A stretch of DNA of 64,000 nucleotides from Gigaspora rosea (lineage: Eukaryota; Glomeromycota; Glomeromycetes; Diversisporales; Gigasporaceae). The notes beneath the pieces are model-generated. The model had not been told where the DNA came from, ran no database searches, and was given only the letters and a program-made list of their open reading frames with translations. Where the stretch lies: positions 468,325-532,324 of the forward strand of contig QKWP01000100.1 in the NCBI GenBank assembly GCA_003550325.1, read 5' to 3'. Within the stretch, counting starts at the first letter, position 1. Each line of letters begins with the position of its first letter. This document shows, piece by piece, positions 35,216-46,332 of the stretch. The position numbers were made by a program, and so were the translations under genes.

Positions 35216-36855
35216 ACATTATTTAATCAGTAATGAATAAACTATTAAATTCTAAGATTATGACCAAATATCAATAATTACATAAGTAAGTTGAACGGTA
35301 TTTCTTTCCATTTAACGTTGAGATGAATGGAATTTAATTCGGTGTATTGAATATTGGCTCTGGTTACATTAGTTTAATCTATTTTTATCGTATAAATAAA
35401 TAAATAAATAATAAATAAATATCTTTATGATGATCAAAAAAGCTCGTGTTAAATTGGATTGTTGATAAAAGTCATGAGGTATCCATTTACAATCATTGTG
35501 AAAAAATATACTTGACACTTATGGCGAGTGATAGTCTCAAAATATAATGTATAAAATACATTAGACCAATCAAACGATGATATTTCATTTCTAATCTATT
35601 ACGTATTTATAAATCGTCTGGGGATTTTCATTTTCTATAAATAATATAAATTTTTTTTTTTATTGGTACTCCTTATTTAGTTACATTGTTATCGTTATAT
35701 TAGTCTTTGATAGGAAAAACCGTTATGTAAATCATATTCATTCAATTCCCACCGATTATTAAAAATACAAAATAACATACGTCCTAATTTTCATTTTTAC
35801 CAGTATTTTTCATAAGATTTTTTATCAATTTTTAAATGATCTTCAAGATAAACCAGACTAGTTTTTGGATTTATAATTTAACGGATCAAGCCCTAGAAAA
35901 TTTTGATTTGTGACACAACTACCAGGAACGGGTGCGTATTAGCATATCAAGAATCGGAATGCATATACCGGCAACGGAGTGTACGTAACAAGTATGTGGT
36001 TGTACAATAATTTCAATGACATCAGCCCACGAAATCTTATATCTCATAGCAATGCGTATTGCAAGAATAAAGTTAAAGTTATATGCTTAATATAAATACG
36101 ATTTTATTTGATCATATAAAAAATTTCGGAAAAAGTTCGGAACGTAGGGTCATTTATTGACGTATAGTATGAACATTTGAGAAGATTACTACCTAAAGTA
36201 GTATAGTATGATATACGTACTGTACATATGAATGTAGATTACAATTTATTGTCATACCATGTGTATATGATACTAATCATATTTATGTGTAGTAAAAAAT
36301 TATACCGACATGTTTAGAATTTATTATTAATTAAATGTTATCGATATTATTAAATGTTTGTAATAATAAAATCGATAATGAAAGATAAAATATTCGCAAT
36401 CACATAAGAGACTGATTATTCAAGTGATATTAAATGAAATGTTCGTAGCGATAATTTGGGGATTCCCTTTTATTTTTCTTTTAACGGACTGTTTAATGTA
36501 CCTCTTGATTTTAAGAATTTTCATTAATAAAAATAATACAATTTTTAGAATATCTTGTTTTTCTTTTCTTTGGTAATGCGTTTTATTTTTTTTTTTTTAA
36601 ATTTCATGGGACAAAAATTAGATATACGATATTTTAAGAAAGTAAAGATTAAAAAGAACTATAATTTGATTTTAGTGTGCATAATAAGTGATATCAAACG
36701 AAAAATTTCTGCTATCAAACAAAGTAGTAAGTAAATTAATTAATTTTTTTAATCATTTAAAATTTTATTTAAATATTTAATATATATATTAATTTATAGT
36801 TAACAATTAATCGAAGGCTAATACTCCAGCAAAAAAACGCTCTATACAAACTCAA
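35216..36855. other. AT-rich region, nothing recognised
   Basis: About 1.6 kb without a supported gene, RNA gene or terminal repeat. A short AAAT repeat is at 35,395-35,420. Confidence 0.45.
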
Positions 36856-37040
36856 CTAAATGTAATTTGGATAAGAATGATCCTTCGAATGCAAATAATG
36901 AACAAGCAATAACCCCAATGGGAAAATTGGAATATGAAGAATGTATGCTTTAATTGAAGAAAGAAAGGAAAAATTGAGAGAATTGCGAATTGCTAATATA
37001 ATTAAGGAACGTGAATATGAGCTAGAACAAGAACAATAAA
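36856..37040 (+). pseudogene. Lys/Glu-rich coding fragment, unidentified
   Basis: On the plus strand, after a frameshift near 36,955, the frame reads ALIEERKEKLRELRIANI then KEREYELEQEQ and a stop at 37,037-37,039. The composition is that of a charged helix or coiled coil and is unlike chance AT-rich DNA. A more degraded copy lies at about 39,085-39,290 with the same lead-in (CGCTCTATACAAA). Probably the tail of a dispersed gene or element. The minus-strand ORF here is a shadow. Confidence 0.35.
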
Positions 37041-37065
37041 ACTTAAATAAATATATTAATTTCAT

Positions 37066-37491
37066 ATCGATATACTTGCATTCAATTAATATTAAATATG
37101 CTTACGAATATAATTTATTAAATATCATATATCAATATGTAATTATCTGAAGTATAAGAATCTTATTATAACTCCGAATAAATAATACATTTATATTGTA
37201 TATAATTTATATATTTTACAAGTTATTAGGTCCGAAAATGAGTATATTCACTCAATTTTTAATGTGCTACGTAACATATATCATCGCATACTATTTTAGG
37301 TAATACCTTTTTGAGAAGGATTACAATTGATTACCATACTCGTGTATAGATACTGTCACAATTTGAATTTTCCGATTAGTTTACCCCCCATTTGTAGATG
37401 GATCTTCTCTTTATTTAGTATAACTTCATTTCTATTTTTGTATAATTCATTAAAATGTTAGTCAAAATTAGAGTAATCTTGTCACCACTTT
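37066..37491. other. AT-rich region, nothing recognised
   Basis: No supported feature. Confidence 0.45.
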
Positions 37492-37965
37492 TGTAAAATC
37501 TTCATAACATGTTAATGTGTTAGCACGTATGCGTGCTAAGGGGTGTGGATTATAAACATTCTCAATAGCACGTCAACGTGCTAGGCTTAGTTATACCGTC
37601 TCGTAGCGTGTTAAACAAACGTTAACGTGCCAAACAACACATCAACGTGTTGTAGATTAAATTCAAATGTATAACAGTGATGCCAGTGCTGGAAAAGGTG
37701 TTCAAAAAGGTCTTAAAAGATAGCAAGATGATAAACGAATGAATTTGGCTTCAATAAAGATATCGATCACGATCCAATACGATAGAATCCAACACTAAAT
37801 ACAATACAACACAATAGAATACAAGTAGAGAAGTTTCCTTCGATTTTACTTAAAGAAAAATAAAGGAAGTAAGCTAGTGTAGTGCTGAAGAGACCTTTAT
37901 TCGAGTAAATCAGAAACCTATCTCCTAGTAACTATTAGAGTTAAATTGGCACCTTAATAGTTACA
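37492..37965 (+). repeat. solo LTR, second copy of the ACGTTAACGTG family
   Basis: Starts TGTAAAATCTTCATAACATG and ends CTTAATAGTTACA. It matches the minus-strand LTR at 30,730-31,120 along its length, with an extra segment of about 58 bp (37,674-37,731) inserted in the TATA-like word. The inserted segment starts ACAGTGATGCC, recalling the end of hAT family D. No convincing target duplication. Confidence 0.65.
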
Positions 37966-38249
37966 ATACGTACTGATCATACTTATGCGGGGTAAACTTA
38001 TTATCAGATCATACTATCATACTATCTTGATACGAGCACAATTTTCCTTGTAATACTTTATACAAGAATAACTAGAAATTGCACATAAAAATTACTTATG
38101 TGTATATAACGATAATTATCTAAAATGTTCGTAATGACAAAAAAGTCTTATATTATATACACATGATAACAAAAGATTGATTATTCAGTAATATCATCGT
38201 GTTTTTCAAAATTTTCCTACTATAATTAACTTGCTAAATAATTATATTT
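37966..38249. other. AT-rich spacer
   Basis: No supported feature. Confidence 0.4.
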
Positions 38250-38447
38250 CTATTCCCCACTATTATCACTAGTAATATGATAGAATTGATAGTTAGCTTG
38301 ATAAAATAATACAAAATTCCCACGAACAAAATGTGGATGTTTTGATATTATTCTGCCAAACTCACTAACCAATTCTAATGTATTAAAATGAAAATACTGC
38401 TGAATCGAAATATGATAGGTAATCTTAAGATCTTTATTTTTAGACAT
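38250..38447 (-). CDS. short hypothetical ORF (65 codons)
   Basis: The predicted peptide (starting MSKNKDLKITYHISIQQ) has mixed composition with aromatic residues and no low-complexity bias, so it could be a small gene or the remaining exon of one. It lacks a signal peptide, membrane segment or any motif I recognise, and there is no support from a second copy. A short G run lies just upstream of the start. Confidence 0.25.
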   Translation of the reverse strand: MSKNKDLKITYHISIQQYFHFNTLELVSEFGRIISKHPHFVRGNFVLFYQANYQFYHITSDNSGE

Positions 38448-39533
38448 GTTATTGCGGGGGGGGGTTTTGACTTTTTGCAGATCACGACGTCAATGTAAAT
38501 TGGAGAATATGATGATTTTTCGCGATTCAAGAATTTTGTAGATTTTCAATAGAATATGTAATACTATTGATTAAATATATGATTGATAGAACATATAAAA
38601 TCTCAGAGATTTTCCTTATCATGATAATAAAAATCATGGAGCCACATCTTTTTAAAAGGCGCTATAATTAGATTTGTTCATCCAACGTGCTAAAATTTTT
38701 GGATTTCTTTGTGGTAAGAGATCACAAGGGTCATAGTAACCTGAAAGCACTATAAATAAATAATTTTTTTTTTATAACAATAGTTGGTAAGATACTTTTT
38801 ATTTTACTTGCAATTCTTTAAATGCGTAAAAAATTACTATTTAAATGAATTTATATTGAATAACAATAGTATTATAATTTTATAAATAGGATCTTGAACG
38901 TCTTGAACGTCTATGAATCTATAAATAATATTTTATAATCTTTTAAAAAATAATTAAAGTAACTAATTATTAGAGCTTAGCTTCGGATAAAGAGACTGAT
39001 GATAAGTAAATTCTTTAATTATTAATTTAATAAAAAAATAATTTAATTTAATTTATAATTAGTAAGCAATTTATAATACTTTATAAAAATACGCTCTATA
39101 CAAATTCCAAAAATAAAAGTTCACAAAGATCAACAGAGGTAATTTATAAGGATATGAGTTGTGAAAGTTAAGGTACTAATTTTTTTTAAAATGTCAATTA
39201 GCTTGATTTCTATTGACAGCAGTCCATACACGTATGCTTTAATTGAATAAAGAAAATTTGAGAATTGTGAATTGCTAATATGATTAATAAGTATAAGTTT
39301 TACAAAGGTATAATTTTTTCTTTATGAATTTTTGTTTATTTATTGAGAAGTTGCAATTAAAATAAACATGTTACTAGTTAGAGAATATGTTATAGTCCAT
39401 GTATTAGTAAAAAGGGTTTGAACTTTTTTTTTTGTTCTCTGAAAAGATAAATTTAATTAGTAGTTCGCAGTTAAAGGGAACCATTTTATAGTAAAAATCG
39501 GCGGGCATGTGACTATTACCTTATCTGTTATAT
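38448..39533. other. AT-rich region with a duplicated coding fragment
   Basis: Around 39,085-39,290 the sequence resembles 36,830-37,040 (CGCTCTATACAAA; ACGTATGCTTTAATTGAA) but is more broken. Otherwise nothing recognised. Confidence 0.4.
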
Positions 39534-39838
39534 AGGGGTCGCCTAAAGCCATGTACCCACGTGACATTTTTGTGTAAATCAACCAACCGGAGTCGCGAAA
39601 TTTTGTTTACACGGATCAGCCCGAAGAAGACAAAAAACCAAAAAAAAAGCAAGATCATAAAAACGGCAGTCAAAACCTGTCTTGGGCCATTAATAAAAAA
39701 TGCCGGGAAGGCAATTTTACCTATATGTCTGTTCTAACCCTAACCCTAACCCAGACCCTAATGCTAAACAGTCTCTAACCTAATTTTAGCTAAAATTCCA
39801 AAAAATTACGTGGGTACATGGCTTTAGCCATCCCCCTT
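39534..39838. mobile_element. MITE with ATAT target duplication
   Basis: Inverted ends around AAAGCCATGTACCCACGT (about 39,549 and 39,807-39,826) preceded by AGGGG, flanked by ATAT at 39,530-39,533 and 39,839-39,842. A telomere-like CTAACCCTAACCCTAACCC stretch lies inside near 39,735. Similar left-end sequence (GGGGTCGTCTAAAGC) occurs at about 28,313. Confidence 0.75.
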
Positions 39839-40287
39839 ATATAGTAAGTGGAACGCCATGTGCTTCAATTCATAAGAAAAAACTCTATAGTAATCAATTG
39901 AAAAATACTCGTATCTTATGATCTATCAAACTGATTTTGATGATTTTACTATAGTGATACGGGTCGATGAAAAAATCGCGGGCCGAGGCTGATCCAAAAA
40001 AACTCGGGCTGGTCGACTGGGCCAACCTTTTGCTAGTTAATTTTTTCTGATCAGAATCAGTCAACATTTATCTATATTAAACGTGTAACAAGCTATCAGG
40101 TAGTTTTTTATCGAATTCTAGTGATATTAAATGATTTAATTTTTATTTTTTTTATTCTTGAGAAAAATTCTAGCATATTAGTATTTCATGTTAATTGATT
40201 GTCTATGTCTCAGAACATTCTTATACTTAGATTATATGCGCTATTTGCAGTTTATCACCTAAATAAGCCAATTCTCTTACATTATTA

Positions 40288-41640
40288 CAGTGATCGGAAG
40301 TAAATCACCGGAAATTTCCAGATCTACCGGGAATTTCATATACGTATGATAATCTTTTTTTTAACGTACATACGTCTTTTTTCACTTGTGTTTTTTTTTT
40401 AACACACAATTTTAATTGTTTTTGATGATAAAAAAACCCTCCCGCCAAGAATTAAGCCTAGAACAACGAAGCCGTATTGCCGGCGCTTACCTGTGTGGTG
40501 TTAAACCACTTGACATTGCAAAAGTTTTTGATCTCCCGAAATCAACGGTGTATGACACTGTTAAGCGATATGAAGAGACAGGCTCAGAGCATCCGAACAA
40601 ACGCCCTGGTCGCCCCGAAGCTCTCTCTGCGCGTGACAAACGCTCTTTAGTTCGTATTACAAAAAAAAATCGGAAGGAACCCTTGGCTGTCATCACTAAC
40701 GAATTCAACGTCCAACATGATACGACGCTTACCACCAAAACTATTCGAAAGTACCTCCACAATTTAGGTTGGAGAAACTGTGTCGCCTGTCGAAAACCTC
40801 TTTTAGACAAAAGAAAAGCACTGGAGCGAAAAAAATGGTGCCGTGAACATTTAAAATGGGTAAATGAATGGCAAATGGTTGTTTTTACGGACGAGTCAAG
40901 GTTTTGTCTTCACAAAGCAGATGGTCGTGAAAGAACTTGGCGTCGAGTTAATGAAAAATATCATAAAGATTGTATAAATACGACTATGAAGTTTGGTGGT
41001 GGTTCTGTAATGTTTTGGGGCTGTTTTTGTTGGTGGGGCGTTGGACCGTTAGTAAGAATTAAGGGTAATATGAATTCGGATAGTTATGTTGATATTCTTG
41101 CAAAATATTTTATTCCTTGGGCAAATTCTTTAATGGAAAAACATCATGGTGAAATAAATTTAATTTTTCAACAAGATTTGGCTTCTATTCATACATCTAC
41201 ATATTCAGAATGGTGGATGAATTCGCATAATTTTAATATATTAAATTGGGCACCGTATAGCCCTGATCTTAACCCGATTGAAAATCTTTGGGAACATCTT
41301 GATTCTGCAGTTCGTAACAGAAAACCCATGCCTACAAAGTTAGAAGAATTAGTTAAAATTATAGAAGAGGAATGGTATAACTTATCAATTGAATATATTC
41401 GTTCACTTATCTGTAGTATGCCAAATCGAGTAAAGACAATATATAAAGCCCGAGGATGGTACTGTAAATATTAAATAACCCAGGGTTTTTTTTTTTTAGG
41501 AATGTAAATATAAATATTTTATTTTATTTTATATAATTATTTTGTAATTATATAAAATATAATAAAATAAAAATCGTACGTAAAATTTGGCCTCTTATGT
41601 GTTACCTATAAAATTTCCGGTGATTTACTTCCAATCACTG
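40288..41640 (+). mobile_element. Tc1/mariner transposon, copy 2 (1,353 bp, intact gene)
   Basis: Terminal repeats CAGTGATCGGAAGTAAATCA (left) and an inverted partner with one difference (AATCACTG), flanked by TA at 40,286-40,287 and 41,641-41,642. An AT-rich palindrome lies after the gene (about 41,518-41,570). It has the same length as the copy at 5,696-7,048 and is inserted in hAT element C. Confidence 0.96.
40416..41474 (+). CDS. Tc1/mariner DD34E transposase (intact)
   Basis: A 352-residue cut-and-paste transposase that would bind the terminal repeats and insert at TA. Residues about 12-58 form the first helix-turn-helix (LEQRSRIAGAYLCG, then KSTVYDTVKRYEE). KRPGRPE at 62-68 is the GRPR-like linker, followed by a second helix-turn-helix to about 125. 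The catalytic triad is visible: Asp159 (VVFTDESRF), Asp254 (FQQDLASIH) and Glu289 (SPDLNPIEN), with 34 residues between the last two, i.e. DD34E as in Tc1. Length and motifs match active family members. The start Met is the first in frame after the terminal repeat; a Met four residues later is an alternative. No stop or frameshift, so this copy may be active and could mobilise its sibling. Confidence 0.95.
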   Translation: MFLMIKKPSRQELSLEQRSRIAGAYLCGVKPLDIAKVFDLPKSTVYDTVKRYEETGSEHPNKRPGRPEALSARDKRSLVRITKKNRKEPLAVITNEFNVQHDTTLTTKTIRKYLHNLGWRNCVACRKPLLDKRKALERKKWCREHLKWVNEWQMVVFTDESRFCLHKADGRERTWRRVNEKYHKDCINTTMKFGGGSVMFWGCFCWWGVGPLVRIKGNMNSDSYVDILAKYFIPWANSLMEKHHGEINLIFQQDLASIHTSTYSEWWMNSHNFNILNWAPYSPDLNPIENLWEHLDSAVRNRKPMPTKLEELVKIIEEEWYNLSIEYIRSLICSMPNRVKTIYKARGWYCKY

Positions 41641-41815
41641 TATAAATGACTAGCAGATTTTTATTTAATTCCTGGTCTGAAATATACTTTAGAAGATAAT
41701 CGATTTTAACACTTCTCTTATCAACCGGCCTGGTCCACAAAGGTACAGACTGAGGGTCAACCCGCCCATCAACCTGGCCATTGGGCCATGGTCAACCCGT
41801 ATCACTATTTTACAA

Positions 41816-43079
41816 CCATTAGAATCACAAGAATTAGCTCAACAACTTTCAATTAGCAACAAGAAAGTGTCACTTAATAAAAAAAAACTTTTATATGTTA
41901 GCAAGCCTAATTCCTACACTATAGAAAACATGAATTTCCAATTTTGTTTATTATAAGGTTTATTATTTTTTGTTCCCTTTAACTGCGATTTACCAATTAT
42001 TGTAATTTACTGTGAAAGATACCCCTTTGATTGGTACCCCCCTTGATTTGTACCAGGTATATTTCAAGGCTATTTGTTGTAGTGTTATGTAAGAGACCCA
42101 GGTACAAATCAAAGGCCAATTTACTAATAAACATTTTTTTACTTATGGGCTAATATTATGCTCTACACAATGTACCTCGCATACAAGGTACCCTATACAA
42201 TACAAGGTACCTGGGGGACAAATCAAAGTTTTACCACATGAAATTAAATTGTACCTGGGTACCTTGCATGGTAAATTATGGTAAAGTTTTAATTTCTCAA
42301 AAAATTTTAATGTTTCTCAAAAAGATTTTAGCATTTTCAAAAAGTATTTTTATAATAAAAATTACAAATTTTATATATATTAAATTGTTCTCAAAGAAGA
42401 TATTAAAAATATTTTAATATTCTTGAATATACTACAAAATTAGATCTTTAATAATTTTTAATACTACTATATTCAATAATAAAAAATATTAACTATTATT
42501 ATATATTTCCTCAATTTCTGGAATTGATAATAACTTTTGTTCTACTAGTCCATTTAGAATAATTTAACTATGAAAATGCTATTCTTAATGAGATGATTCT
42601 AATTAAAATCCCATCAAAAAATCCCAAGATCATTCAACTGTTGTGTAATTTTATTAGTGATTTTTAGAATCACTAAGTAAATTTAGTTACATTTAATAAC
42701 TTTTGATTAGTTGGCTCATTTTGAATAATTTAACTACCAAATGTTCATCTTAAAGAGACGATTCTAACAAGCCCAAAATTGTTAAATTCCAATTACAGGA
42801 TTCCAAGATTGATAAAAATATTATAAAATGCAGTATAAGGTACCTGAGGACCCGAACAATCTATGTGAGGTCATAGTTGAAAAATAGCTAATAGAGGGCC
42901 ATTTTTTAAAAAAGGTTATATTTAAAAAGTAGGTATTGGAGAAAAAGGTTATATTTGAAATCCACTAAATGGCAAAATAGGTATATTTGAAAGAATGTTA
43001 ATGGAGTAATGGGGTAATTTTTATAAATGTTATATTTGAAATGTGCTAATGAAAAATTGGGCTATAATAGTAACCCGGC
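41816..43079. other. non-coding region with repeated GGTACC words
   Basis: Between about 42,030 and 42,270 the words GGTACCTTG, TGGGTACC and CAAATCAAAG recur on both strands, and again near 42,840 and 44,010-44,050. This looks like subterminal repeats of an unrecognised element. No gene. Confidence 0.4.
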
Positions 43080-43540
43080 AACTAAAAAGAAGAGAGAGGA
43101 AAAGAAAGAGAGGGGTAAAAGGGAGAGGGGAATAAAAGGGAGGGGAAGAGAGTAGTAAAAGGAAGTGAGGGGTAAAAATAGATCAAACTGGGCTTTTTTT
43201 TTTAAGTTTTTTTTTTATTTTGTAGTACATGTAGTTATGATCTAGAACATATTACAGATTAGATGGGCATAGAAAATTTTTTAAAAATTTTTTTGTTGTT
43301 TTTTTTTTTTTTAGGGAACAGTTGTTTGTTTTTTAGAGAATGTTCTGTTTTTTTTTTAGGGAACGTATAGTTTTTTTTTTTAGGGAATTTTTGTTTTTTT
43401 TTTTGTTTAAGAATATTCTGTTTTTTTAGAAACCGTTTTGTTTTATTTTTATTTTTTTAGAGAACAGTTTGTTTTTTTTTTGTTTTTTTTGTTTTTAGAG
43501 AACAATCTGTTTTTTTTTTAGGAAACATTGTATTTCAAAA
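43080..43540. repeat. GA-rich tract and T-rich degenerate minisatellite
   Basis: 43,085-43,175 is purine-rich (AGAGAGGGGTAAAAGGG-like). 43,290-43,530 repeats a unit of roughly 35-45 bp of T runs followed by TTTAGGGAAC or TTTAGAGAAC. Not coding. Confidence 0.7.
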
Positions 43541-43724
43541 AAGGTAAAAATGGGTAAAAGTTCTATCTAATATGTGAAATATAGATTATATATACCAAAC
43601 CAAACCGGCTAACCAAAAAAAATTTTTACTATGATGCTCAAATATAACCTCATATAGATTATTCAGGGTCCTGGTATCTGTGTATTTTACAATTTATATG
43701 ATAAATTTTAATTTGTACCCCAGG

Positions 43725-44000
43725 CAGTATTGTTACAGGACAGCTTTGGACAATGATTTGGACAGTTTTGAACAATTTTGAACAATTAAATAAAATAAAA
43801 TTATTTAAAATTATATTAAAATAACCTATTTTAATTTTAACTGAAATGTATTTCAGTATCTAAAAAAATATAGTTATATATTTTTTGGATAAATTTATTA
43901 ATTATTAAAGCCTGGACAAGCTTTGGACAATCTTGGATAATTGGACAATTTTAGATATGGACAAGCCAAAAAAGCTTTGGACAGCCAAAATGTACAACAT
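43725..44000. mobile_element. possible small hAT-type element with TTTGGACA words
   Basis: Bounded by CAGTATTGTTACAGGACAGC and GGCTGTCC-type inverted words, with CTTTGGACA repeated inside. Flanks ACCCCAGG and GCTCCAGG match in six of eight bases. The terminal repeats pair poorly, so this is tentative. Confidence 0.35.
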
Positions 44001-44077
44001 GCTCCAGGTACCTTGTATAGAAAAGAGTATATTATATAGGGGTACCTTGTAAAGGGTATATTATTAAGTATAGCTAC

Positions 44078-44363
44078 TAGAGTTCCTCAAATTCAAATCA
44101 AATCAAATATTAGATCAATTTGAATTTGATCAAATCAAATTGATCCTGATTTGAATTTGATTTAATTCAAATATTTGTATTTGAATTTGATTTGAATTTG
44201 AATTTTTAATAGTAATTTTCAAATCAAATCAAATATTTGTCAAATCAAATCAAATTTGGCCATATTTGAATTTGATCAAATCAAATATAGTCAAATTTGA
44301 ATTTGAATTTGATCAAATATTTGATTCAAATATTTGAAGATCAAATCAAATTACGGAACCCTA
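44078..44363. mobile_element. small hAT-type element made of ATTTGA words, inverted copy
   Basis: Starts TAGAGTTCCTCAAATTC and ends ATTACGGAACCCTA, with a perfect 8-bp target duplication ATAGCTAC at 44,070-44,077 and 44,364-44,371. It matches 15,635-15,921 in the opposite direction and is built of the same words. Confidence 0.88.
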
Positions 44364-44530
44364 ATAGCTACTGTATTTCTGTATTTTATTAATAAAAACT
44401 CAAAATTAGTTATTGATATATATCCAGGTATCTTACAAAATATCACATTATTGACTTTAAAATATACTCAGTACAAATTAAGGGGTATATATCAAAAGTA
44501 CTTATACTGCATTTTACAGTATATATTATA

Positions 44531-45197
44531 TAGTCGACCCTTCCCAAACCGGTATGCATGCTGAACAGGTTTTGTATCAAATTTGGGAGGGTATCGAATT
44601 TGAAAATTTAATTAATTCTATTCTTCAAAATTTTTCAAACACTTGCTACAAATTTTACTTCAACTATGCTCTCAATTTAGGTTTATTCATCTTCTTCATC
44701 AGAACTTTTCAGAACTTATGTTCCCAAAATACAAATACAGTCAGACCTCCCTAAATGCACATCATCGGGACCAGCTCCAGCACGTGCATTTAGAGGGGTA
44801 TTGCATTTAGGGAGGTAAAAATCTATAGATGTAATATTAGTTGGGCCCAAGAAATGACGTGCATTTAGAGAAGTGTTGCATTTAGGGGGTAGCATTTAGG
44901 GGGTCTGACTGTAAGTTCCAAATGGTAAGTTAACCAACCAATTATATTTCTGCCATGTGATATAAGTGTGATTTTTTGCCAGTTTATGCGAATATATCAC
45001 GTGAAAATGGTAAATTTTATGCGATTTGATTGGATACATTCATGTGACACTATCAGGAACTTGGATAAAAAGACTACTGGATATCAGAAAAGACAGATTA
45101 TCAGATATCAATTATGGAACAGGCATAGTGGATTGATTTTTAACCGATTATAGCAGGTTATTGGTTTTGACAGGATCAGTTTGGGGAGGGTTGACTG
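44531..45197. mobile_element. pogo-like TA-flanked element (667 bp)
   Basis: Left end TAGTCGACCCTTCCCAAACC and right end reading inverted CAGTCAACCCTCCCCAAACT, flanked by TA. The first base of the left end is T rather than C. The ends resemble the pogo/Tigger group of Tc1/mariner. Another element (44,738-44,911) is nested. ORFs of 66 and 61 codons inside lack transposase motifs. Confidence 0.65.
44738..44911. mobile_element. nested pogo-like MITE (174 bp)
   Basis: Ends CAGTCAGACCTCCCTAAATG and inverted CAGTCAGACCCCCTAAATGC, flanked by TA (44,736-44,737; 44,912-44,913). GCATTTAG words recur five times inside. Confidence 0.8.
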
Positions 45198-45199
45198 TA

Positions 45200-45994
45200 T
45201 TAGATAATCATTTAATAAAATTGGTTTTATTTATAGTATAACAAGAAACATAATAGACTAATGCAGTGTCATGTAAAATATAATTATCATAATTTTATGT
45301 AATTAAAAAATGAATAGAAGTTATTGTAAGTAGTTCTATAGTAAGACAGAATATTTTTTTTATTTGTTACTGCTTATTGCAGTTGATGCATTATCATAAA
45401 TTAAAGTTCTAAATAAAATTGGTATACAGGATAGCAATTTAGTTAAAGAATTAGTTTATTCAAGATTATTTAACAATAGTTATAAGATTGCATTCTTAGA
45501 TAAAGATAATTTAATAGCAGACTTAATTTTAATTTATTAACTAATTATGTATTGGTTTGGATTGAAAATGATATAATTTCTATTTTGATTTAATGTATTA
45601 TATTATAAAAGAGAGTTATCATTCATCACTAGTACAATGCATTACTACCTTCTGATTAACTAATTATAATACAGAATTAGGCGTAATATAAAATCAAAGT
45701 GAAATAGCTATTTTTTAAAAATCATTTCTAACTTATAATCTTGACTATTAAACTATAATTTTTTCTTATTTAAAAAAATTTCTTGTGAAATTTTGGTTAG
45801 AGAGGTCATCTAATCATTGCCTCTACCAAACCCTAATCCTAACCCTAACCTAGCTGTTATTTGTTTTGTTTTGATTAATATAAAATCAAAACAAACAAAA
45901 TAATTGGTCAATCAGAGAGTAGCAATACATTGCACTAGCAATAAAAGATAATTGTCATTATAAAATTATGAGTTATTACAGTTGTACAATATTT
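45200..45994. other. AT-rich region, nothing recognised
   Basis: It contains a short telomere-like CCCTAATCCTAACCCTAACC stretch near 45,832. No gene. Confidence 0.45.
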
Positions 45995-46332
45995 GGGGTG
46001 TTCTCTTTTAAAAGGGCCCATTTTTATATTTTTTTGAAATTGAGTTTTCGTTAAATTCATATAAATTTTGATATGATTGACATTTTTAAATTATAAATGA
46101 AAGTCGATTTGCATAATAAAAAATAGAGATAATGTAAAAGAAATATTACACGAAGTTGTCCAAGGCCAAGTATATTACGAGATTACCTAATAGTTACCTG
46201 TTACATTTAACCAATTAAAATCGTGAAATTTGATTAATCCTGGATCAGTCTGAAAATCAAACCAAACGGTTAAACTCAATTATCTCAAAATAAAATATAT
46301 GTAAAAATGGACCTTTTAAAAGGGAACACTCC
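45995..46332. mobile_element. MITE of the GGGGTGT family, full length (338 bp)
   Basis: Inverted ends GGGGTGTTCTCTTTTAAAAG and CTTTTAAAAGGGAACACTCC in pairing form; flanks ATTT and ATAT. Related to 18,823-19,126, 19,485-19,617 and about 20,366-20,676. Confidence 0.75.

Larger units (their letters stand above)
39952..41807. mobile_element. hAT element C (GTGATACGGG family), split by Tc1/mariner
   Basis: Ends TAGTGATACGGGTCGATG and an inverted CCCGTATCACTA; flanks TTTTACTA (39,944-39,951) and TTTTACAA (41,808-41,815) differ by one base. About 500 bp belongs to the hAT, the rest to the Tc1/mariner copy. The GC-rich subterminal words are typical of the family. Confidence 0.82.

Noticed and set aside
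43725..44000. A confident hAT call for the TTTGGACA segment
   Set aside because: Ends pair poorly and flanks match only six of eight bases, so it was kept only as a low-confidence feature.
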